From: Streptomyces sp. SID13726
Lineage (GTDB): Bacteria > Actinomycetota > Actinomycetes > Streptomycetales > Streptomycetaceae
Assembly: GCF_010548375.1 (NCBI RefSeq)
Contig: NZ_JAAGLY010000001.1
Coordinates: forward strand, 62,001-126,000
Length of the DNA: 64,000 nt
Direction: 5' to 3'
Shown: piece by piece, positions 59,216-64,000 of the stretch
Layout: each line of letters starts with the position of its first letter
Position numbering within the stretch: the first letter of the stretch is position 1
Notes under the pieces: generated by a model
The model's input: the letters and a program-made list of their open reading frames with translations, nothing else
Database searches by the model: none
Told to the model about the DNA's origin: nothing
Made by a program: the position numbers and the translations under genes

Positions 59216-59249
59216 TTGATTCAATCAATATTGACAGAAAGCGAGTCAA
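59216..59249. promoter_or_regulatory. Operator-like inverted repeats between the two citrate-synthase-like genes
   Basis: TTGATTCAATCAA (59216-59228) is palindromic around its central C, and TTGAC at 59231 with GTCAA at 59245 forms a second inverted pair. The DNA is unusually AT-rich and sits in the divergent promoter region. Confidence 0.65.
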
Positions 59250-59283
59250 CCATGGACAGTCAAATCAAGTCCAGGGAGGAATC

Positions 59284-60450
59284 ATGTCGGTCAACAGGTC
59301 CGCAACCACACTCGTCGAGGTACCGCGAGGTCTCGCCGGGGTCGTCGTCACCGACACCGAGATCGGGGACGTCCGGGGGCGCGAGGGGTTCTACCACTAC
59401 CGTCAGTACTCGGCCGTCGAACTCGCGCAGACCCGCGGCTTCGAGGACGTCTGGCATCTCCTGGTCCACGGTGAACTGCCCGACGCCCGGCGGTCCGTGA
59501 GCTTCCGGGCCGAGACAGCGGCGCTGCGGCGACTGCCGGACGAGGTGCGGGCGGCGCTGCCCGCGATAGCGGTGGCGAGCGGACGGTCGGGACCGCTGGC
59601 CGGCATGCGCACCGCGCTCTCGCTGCTGGGCGCGGCGCGGGGTTTCCGCCCGGTCTACGACATCGACCCGGACCAGCGCCGACGGGACACCCTCGTGGCG
59701 GCCGCGGCCGTACCGACACTGCTCATCGCACTGCACCGGCTGGGGCGCGGGCTGGAGCCGGTGGAGCCGCGCGAGGACCTCTCGTACGCGGCGAACTACC
59801 TCTACATGCTGACCGGTTCGGAGCCGGAGCCGCGGCGGGCGCGGGCGGTCGAGCGGTACTTGATCTCAACCATTGATCACGGATTCAATGCATCAACCTT
59901 CACAGCCCGGGTCATCGCGTCGACGGGGGCGGACGTGGCGGCGGCTCTCGTGGGGGCCGTGGGCGCGCTGTCCGGACCGCTGCACGGAGGTGCGCCGAGC
60001 AGGGCGCTGGACACGCTCGACGCGATCGGCACCCCCGACCGCATCGACGCCTGGATCCGTGAGCGGGTGCTCGCCGGTGAGCGCATCATGGGCTTCGGCC
60101 ACGCGATCTACCGCACCGAGGACCCGCGTTCCCGGATGCTCCGTGAGGTCGCCCAGAGCTTCGGTGGACCGCGGGTCGACTTCGCCGTCGAGGTCGAGCG
60201 ACAGGTCGAGACGATCCTCGCCGAACTGAAGCCCGGCCGTGAGCTGCACACCAACGTCGAGTTTTACGCGGGTGTGGTCATGGAACTCTGTGGCCTGCCC
60301 CGTGAGATGTTCACCCCGACGTTCGCGGCGGGGCGTGCGGTGGGCTGGAGCGCCAACATCCTTGAACAGGCGGCCGATTCGAAGATCATCAGGCCGGTGG
60401 CGCGGTATGTGGGACCGGGGGCGCCGGTGGCGGTGCCGCGGGTGGCCTAA
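59284..60450 (+). CDS. Citrate/2-methylcitrate synthase-like protein
   Basis: The protein is 388 residues from the ATG at 59284 (GGGAGGAATC upstream). The citrate synthase order is visible: GVVVTDTEIGDVRGREGFYH, YRQYSAVELAQTRGFEDVWH, SGPLHGGAPSRALD (oxaloacetate-binding His), IMGFGHAIYRTEDPRS (His and Arg) and ELHTNVEFYAGVVMELCG. The last normally reads NVDFYSG, so the catalytic Asp is replaced by Glu. Length and motifs fit the short type II enzymes (2-methylcitrate/citrate). No prpB or prpD gene is nearby. Codons around 59860-59896 are AT-rich and carry operator-like motifs. It is divergent from the DNA-binding citrate-synthase-like gene. Confidence 0.9.
   Translation: MSVNRSATTLVEVPRGLAGVVVTDTEIGDVRGREGFYHYRQYSAVELAQTRGFEDVWHLLVHGELPDARRSVSFRAETAALRRLPDEVRAALPAIAVASGRSGPLAGMRTALSLLGAARGFRPVYDIDPDQRRRDTLVAAAAVPTLLIALHRLGRGLEPVEPREDLSYAANYLYMLTGSEPEPRRARAVERYLISTIDHGFNASTFTARVIASTGADVAAALVGAVGALSGPLHGGAPSRALDTLDAIGTPDRIDAWIRERVLAGERIMGFGHAIYRTEDPRSRMLREVAQSFGGPRVDFAVEVERQVETILAELKPGRELHTNVEFYAGVVMELCGLPREMFTPTFAAGRAVGWSANILEQAADSKIIRPVARYVGPGAPVAVPRVA
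59860..59896. promoter_or_regulatory. Cluster of TTGAT/ATCAA half-sites inside the citrate-synthase-like gene
   Basis: TTGAT (59860), ATTGAT (59872), ATTCAAT (59883) and ATCAA (59892) lie within 37 bases of coding sequence (protein LISTIDHGFNAST). The half-sites match those in the divergent promoter 630 bases upstream, and the codons used (TTG, TCA, ATT) are rare here. Confidence 0.45.
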
Positions 60451-60522
60451 GGCGGGTGGTCTAGGGCCTGTCTCCGGAAGCCCCGGCCCCCGGCCGCCGA
60501 AAGGGCCCCGGACACGCATGAG

Positions 60523-60547
60523 GCCCGGTGCCGTTCTGGCGCCGGGC
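60523..60547 (+). terminator. Hairpin after the citrate-synthase-like gene
   Basis: GCCCGGTGCC and GGCGCCGGGC pair with one G-U around the loop GTTCT. It lies between convergent genes, 73 bases after the stop. Confidence 0.6.
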
Positions 60548-60677
60548 TCGTGGAGGGCTGAGCAGGGGGCGGGGTCTCGGGCTGCTCGGAGTGGGCCCCG
60601 GTGTCGCTCTTCGTGAAGTGCGGTGGGGCGGGTGGGACGGGAAACGGATCGGGGTGGTGCGTCGCCCGTGCGGGAAC

Positions 60678-60914
60678 TCATGCGTCGGGGATGTCGGCCT
60701 TCGCGCGGATCAGCGTCTCCCGGCTCACGATGACGATGCGCTCGTAGTCGGCACGAGCCGCGTCGGCGGGCAGTTCGGCGTCCAGCGTCGCTGTGGCCTC
60801 GGTGCCGATGACCGCGAAGTTGCCGTCACTGAGCTCGAAGATGTCGGGGCAGGTGTCGCCGGACAGACTGCCACGCTCGCGTGGAGACGCACCGATGCGG
60901 CGCACGATTTTCAA
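60678..60914 (-). CDS. Small conserved protein of unknown function
   Basis: The protein has 78 residues from a TTG at 60914: LKIVRRIGASPRERGSLSGD then CPDIFELSDGNFAVIGTEAT. AAGGA stands 11 bases before the TTG; GTG 60902 is an alternative. The middle reads like a short beta-hairpin protein (DIFELSDGNFAVIG), often seen as a stand-alone product in Streptomyces. I do not recognise a functional family. It ends MALIRAKADIPDA-like (ETLIRAKADIPDA). Its position is between a citrate-synthase-like gene and a DUF6082 gene. Confidence 0.65.
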   Translation of the reverse strand: MKIVRRIGASPRERGSLSGDTCPDIFELSDGNFAVIGTEATATLDAELPADAARADYERIVIVSRETLIRAKADIPDA

Positions 60915-61037
60915 GTGGATCCCGGTCCTTGGGGCGTTGGGTGGTAGGAGGGGAGCCAGATTAGCCCCTTGTTGTGGCCGGGATCTGCCGGGTCGGCAGA
61001 GACGTGGGATGCCCGTCCGCCGCCGGGCTCGGTTCAA

Positions 61038-61589
61038 CTAGGCGTCCTCCGCGGGCGGTTCACCGACGACCCACCACTCGTCGATATCCGCGTCGTCCAG
61101 ATCCTGGATGATGCCGTCCACCATTCGGCCCACGCGCGCCTCCTCCGAATCGTCCCGCAGGCTCGCGCGGTGCTCGGTGTGGGCCTTCCAGTAGTCGCGG
61201 AAGATGGAGTTCGTGCAGATCACCCGAAGGTGGCCGTGCAGCTCCTCCCAGTTGACCACGCCGGTTCGGTAGGCGAGCAGCGCGTTGGTGTACATCGCGT
61301 GGGCGAACAGATACTGGCGGCGCTGGATCGGCGACTCGATCTGGACGGTGCTGTACACGGCCGCGAGGTCGGCGTCGTCCATGGCCTTGCACAGCAGCGA
61401 GAACTGGAGCCGCTGCTGCTCGGTCAGGACCGCCTGGCGGTCATCGCGTTCCACCGCGGCGATGCGCAGGAGCAACTCGTCGTAACGGCGCTGCTGGGCG
61501 GCGAGTGCCACGAGGGCCCCGGCCGCGAAGGCGAGTCCCGCGACGGCTGCGCGACCGAGCCCGCGCGTTCCATCATTCTGTGTGGCCAT
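61038..61589 (-). CDS. DUF6082-like membrane-anchored protein
   Basis: The protein is 183 residues from the ATG at 61589 (weak GGGGG upstream). One hydrophobic segment, GRAAVAGLAFAAGALVALAA, near the N terminus is followed by a helical domain: YDELLLRIAAVERDD, QYLFAHAMYTNALLAYRTGV, NWEELHGHLRVICTNSIFRD and YWKAHTEHRASL. This is the pattern I associate with the Streptomyces family DUF6082. Function is unknown. It could be co-transcribed with the small gene 124 bases downstream. Confidence 0.75.
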   Translation of the reverse strand: MATQNDGTRGLGRAAVAGLAFAAGALVALAAQQRRYDELLLRIAAVERDDRQAVLTEQQRLQFSLLCKAMDDADLAAVYSTVQIESPIQRRQYLFAHAMYTNALLAYRTGVVNWEELHGHLRVICTNSIFRDYWKAHTEHRASLRDDSEEARVGRMVDGIIQDLDDADIDEWWVVGEPPAEDA

Positions 61590-61912
61590 GTCAACCCCCG
61601 GATCAGGCGGCCGTCCGCCGGTCGTCGGGGTGCGGGTCGGCTTGACGGGGACCGGCGAGCGGTGGGCGGCGCTTGCCGTCTCCCAGGGTGCCGAGCGGCT
61701 CTGATCGGCGGGGGAGGCGGAGAGGAGGCGCACGGAGGGAAGCGAGGGTCGCACGAACCGGCGCCTTGCCCAACGTCTGCCCAACGAGCGCTGCTAACAA
61801 TCGTTCACTTCGCGGAGATTATTCCGGCTCGTATCCTGGTCCGGCATTCAAACCTCCTAGGTGCGCCGGGGCCGCGATCCGGCGCACACGGCAGCGTGAA
61901 AGAGGTCGCACG
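61590..61912. other. 323-base divergent region before the CobW-family gene
   Basis: A candidate + promoter is TTCGCG (61809) - 17 bases - TATCCT (61832) in locally AT-rich DNA. No zinc-regulator (Zur) box was recognised. It also holds the hairpin at 61861-61887. Confidence 0.45.
61861..61887 (+). promoter_or_regulatory. Hairpin in the leader of the CobW-family gene
   Basis: GTGCGCCGG and CCGGCGCAC are perfect 9-bp arms around a 9-base loop. It ends 25 bases before the TTG start and downstream of the candidate promoter, so it would be in the mRNA leader. Confidence 0.5.
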
Positions 61913-63022
61913 TTGAGTCAGCCGAGCGGGCGCTCCCGGCAGATCCCGGTCGTCGTCCTCGCCGGATTCCTGGGTTCCGGCAAGACCACCCTCCTCAACC
62001 ATCTCCTCCACCGCAGCGGAGGCAGCCGTATCGGCGCCATCGTCAACGACTTCGGCGCCATCGAGATCGACGCGATGGCCGTCGCCGGTGCCCTCGGCGA
62101 CTCCACCGTCTCCCTCGGCAACGGCTGCCTGTGCTGCGCCGTCGACGTCACCGAACTGGACGGCTATCTGGCCAGGCTGGCCCAGCCGGACGCCGGAATC
62201 GACGTCATCGTCATCGAGGCCAGCGGGCTCGCCGAGCCGCAGGAACTCGTGCGCATGGTGCTCGCCAGCGAGCAGCCGGAGATCGTCTACGGCGGTCTCG
62301 TCGAGGTCGTGGACGCCGCCGAGTTCGACGACACCCGCGCCAGGCATCCCGAGCTCGACCGGCATCTCGCCCTCGCCGATCTCGTCGTGGTCAACAAGCT
62401 GGACCGGGCCCCCGACGCCGACCGGGTCCAGAAGACCGTCCGGTCCCTCGTCGACGACGCCGCCGTGGTCTCCGCGACCTACGGCCGTGTCGACCCCGAG
62501 TTCCTCTTCGACTGCCGCCCCGGCACGGAGCGCATCGGACAGCTCTCCTTCGACGACCTGCACGACCACACCGACGACCACGAGCACACCTACGACCCCG
62601 ACCACACCCACGGCGACGGCGAGCACGCAGGTCATCTGCACTCCGGCTACGACAGCCTCTCGTACGTCTCCGAAGTCCCCCTCGACCCCCGCCGGTTGAT
62701 GCGGTTCCTCGACAGCAGGCCCGGGGGCCTGTACCGGATCAAGGGGTACGTCGACTTCGGGCCGTACGACGCCCGCAACCGCTACGCCGTACACGCCGTG
62801 GGGCGGTTCCTGCGCTTCTACCCGGAGGCCTGGCCGGCCGGCGCCCCCCGTCTCACCCAGCTCGTCCTCATCGGCTCCGGCATCGACACCGCCGCCCTCG
62901 GCAAGGAATTGGAGGAGTGCAGGCTAGAGACGCAGGACGCCCCGCACGCCGACGAGACCGGCATGTGGGGCGTCCTGCGCTACGTACAGGGAACCGAGGA
63001 GGAACCGGAGGATCCGGCTTAG
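61913..63022 (+). CDS. CobW/COG0523-family metal-chaperone GTPase
   Basis: The protein is 369 residues from TTG 61913 (GAAAGAGG 7 bases upstream). The P-loop is LAGFLGSGKTTLLNHLL, the CxCC metal motif is in GNGCLCCAVDVTELDGYL, switch II in IVIEASGLAEPQELV and the guanine motif in VVVNKLDRAPD. A His/Asp-rich loop (HDHTDDHEHTYDPDHTHGDG) near residue 225 can bind zinc or cobalt. The C-terminal CobW_C domain has GGLYRIKGYVDFGPYDARNR. It delivers metal to client proteins; the client is not evident. The stop overlaps the parC stop of the opposite strand. Confidence 0.92.
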   Translation: MSQPSGRSRQIPVVVLAGFLGSGKTTLLNHLLHRSGGSRIGAIVNDFGAIEIDAMAVAGALGDSTVSLGNGCLCCAVDVTELDGYLARLAQPDAGIDVIVIEASGLAEPQELVRMVLASEQPEIVYGGLVEVVDAAEFDDTRARHPELDRHLALADLVVVNKLDRAPDADRVQKTVRSLVDDAAVVSATYGRVDPEFLFDCRPGTERIGQLSFDDLHDHTDDHEHTYDPDHTHGDGEHAGHLHSGYDSLSYVSEVPLDPRRLMRFLDSRPGGLYRIKGYVDFGPYDARNRYAVHAVGRFLRFYPEAWPAGAPRLTQLVLIGSGIDTAALGKELEECRLETQDAPHADETGMWGVLRYVQGTEEEPEDPA

Positions 63023-64000
63023 ACCGGACCCGCCACCACCGACACCGTCCGCGCCAGCGACACGCCCGAACCGTCCCGGCGCGGGTCGATCTCCGGGAGG
63101 TCGGCCGGGGTGCCGTTCTTCTGCGCGGCGCGCGCCGGGACGGCACCCGCCCAGGCCAGCGACAGGCAGTCCTCGCCCTTCAGGAACCGCTGGCAGCGGA
63201 CGCCGCCCGTGGCGCGGCCCTTGCGCGGGTACTGGTCGAACGGGGTCAGCTTGGCCGTCGTCTGGACCGAGTCGTCGAGCGTGCCGCGCGAGCCCGCGAC
63301 CGTGAAGACGACCGCGTCCACCGCCGGGTCCACCGCGGTGAAGGAGATGACCTTCGCGCCGTCGACGAGCTTGATGCCCGCCATACCGCCCGCCGGACGG
63401 CCCTGCGGACGGACCTGCGAGGCCTGGTAGCGCAGCAGTTGCGCGTCGTCCGTAATGAAGACGAGGTCCTCCTCGCCGGTGCGCAGCTCGACCGCGCCGA
63501 CGATCCGGTCGCCGTCCTTGAGCGTGATGACCTCCAACTCGTCCTTGTTGGACGGGTAGTCGGGCACTACACGCTTCACCACGCCCTGCTCGGTGCCGAG
63601 CGCCAGACCGGGGGAGGACTCGTCGAGCGTGGTCAGGCAGACCAGCGTCTCGCCGTCCTCCAGGGACAGGAACTCCGCCAGCGGGGCGCCGCCCGCCAGG
63701 TTCGCGGCCGACTCCGGGAGCTGCGGCAGGTCGATGACGTTGATCCGCAGCAGCCGGCCGGAGGACGTGACCGCGCCGATCTCGCCGCGCGCGGTGGCCG
63801 GCACCGCCGAGAGGATCACGTCGTGCTTGGCACGCTTGCCGCCGGCCTCCTCCGGGAACGGCTCGCCGTTCGCCGTACGGGCCAGCAGACCCGTCGAGGA
63901 CAGCAGCACCCGGCACGGGTCGTCCGCCACCTGGAGCGGCACGGCGGCCACCGGGGCGGTCTCACCGACCTCCAGCAGGACCGTACGCCGCTCGATGCCG
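63019..64000 (-). CDS. parC: Topoisomerase IV subunit A, C-terminal part (runs off the window)
   Basis: The frame is open from the right edge to a TAA at 63021-63019, about 326 codons. The sequence is the six-bladed beta-pinwheel DNA-wrapping domain of GyrA/ParC: repeated blades such as CRVLLSSTGLLARTANGEPF, GAVTSSGRLLRINVIDLPQL and ALGTEQGVVKRVVPDY, then DLVFITDDAQLLRYQASQVR and GGMAGIKLVDGAKVISFTAV. The breakage-rejoining tyrosine domain is outside the window. No GyrA box (QRRGGKG) appears, which favours ParC over GyrA and agrees with parE 17 kb away. The stop codon overlaps the convergent CobW-family stop, leaving no room for a terminator between the two. Confidence 0.88.
   Translation of the reverse strand, partial: GIERRTVLLEVGETAPVAAVPLQVADDPCRVLLSSTGLLARTANGEPFPEEAGGKRAKHDVILSAVPATARGEIGAVTSSGRLLRINVIDLPQLPESAANLAGGAPLAEFLSLEDGETLVCLTTLDESSPGLALGTEQGVVKRVVPDYPSNKDELEVITLKDGDRIVGAVELRTGEEDLVFITDDAQLLRYQASQVRPQGRPAGGMAGIKLVDGAKVISFTAVDPAVDAVVFTVAGSRGTLDDSVQTTAKLTPFDQYPRKGRATGGVRCQRFLKGEDCLSLAWAGAVPARAAQKNGTPADLPEIDPRRDGSGVSLARTVSVVAGPV

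Overview
The window is chromosomal DNA from a Streptomyces. It is very GC-rich with GTG/TTG starts and strongly biased third codon positions. It contains the sporulation regulator whiH directly upstream of the principal sigma factor hrdB, plus the lexA / nrdR-nrdJ block, in the order I know from the Streptomyces core chromosome (S. coelicolor SCO5794 to about SCO5836). It is almost entirely conserved core sequence. No insertion sequence, phage, integrase, tRNA or rRNA was seen.

Layout. 1-5.4 kb: the 3' part of a RelA/SpoT homologue (rshA), a secreted M1-type metallopeptidase and hflX, the last behind a sigma-R-type promoter. 5.5-12.4 kb: a serine-protease-like lipoprotein, then a three-gene NRPS-independent siderophore (NIS) locus: diaminobutyrate-type aminotransferase, IucA/IucC synthetase and GNAT acetyltransferase. 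The acetyltransferase appears to start at CTG, and the locus is full of low-complexity repeats. 12.7-20 kb: DNA repair and precursor supply: dinG, lexA with an SOS box, nrdR and the B12-dependent ribonucleotide reductase nrdJ. 20-31.3 kb: small metabolic and unknown genes, a DHA2 exporter/TetR pair with two matching operators, rnhB, a RadC-like protein without metal ligands, and a RecQ helicase fused to a phosphoribosyltransferase-like domain.

31.4-42 kb: DUF4192 protein, a glycogen-debranching-like protein, an NrtR-like Nudix regulator, an ABC transporter, whiH and hrdB with recognisable sigma-factor signals, and a trypsin. 42.7-45.6 kb: a DUF7455 zinc-ribbon protein and parE. 45.8-50.4 kb: DUF1453 protein with a NarL-type two-component pair, then a DUF485/cation-acetate symporter pair. 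50.5-56.8 kb: an SsuABC-like uptake system flanked by two paralogous CitB/DcuR-type response regulators, only one of which has a kinase next to it. 56.9-60.5 kb: a sucrase/ferredoxin-like Fe-S protein under an iron box, and two divergent citrate-synthase-like genes, one with an N-terminal DNA-binding domain. The right end holds two small unknown genes, a CobW-family GTPase and the 3' end of parC.

Connections. LexA, DinG, NrdR/NrdJ, RecQ, RNase HII and ParE/ParC all bear on genome maintenance. HflX, hrdB and apparently nrdJ carry sigma-R-like promoters, a link to thiol-oxidative stress. Iron appears twice: the NIS locus (no iron box found) and the Fe-S protein (clear iron box). The least explained parts are the repeat-expanded NIS locus, the AT-rich TTGAT-type motif clusters around and inside the citrate-synthase-like genes, and the duplicated CitB-type regulators around the ABC importer.
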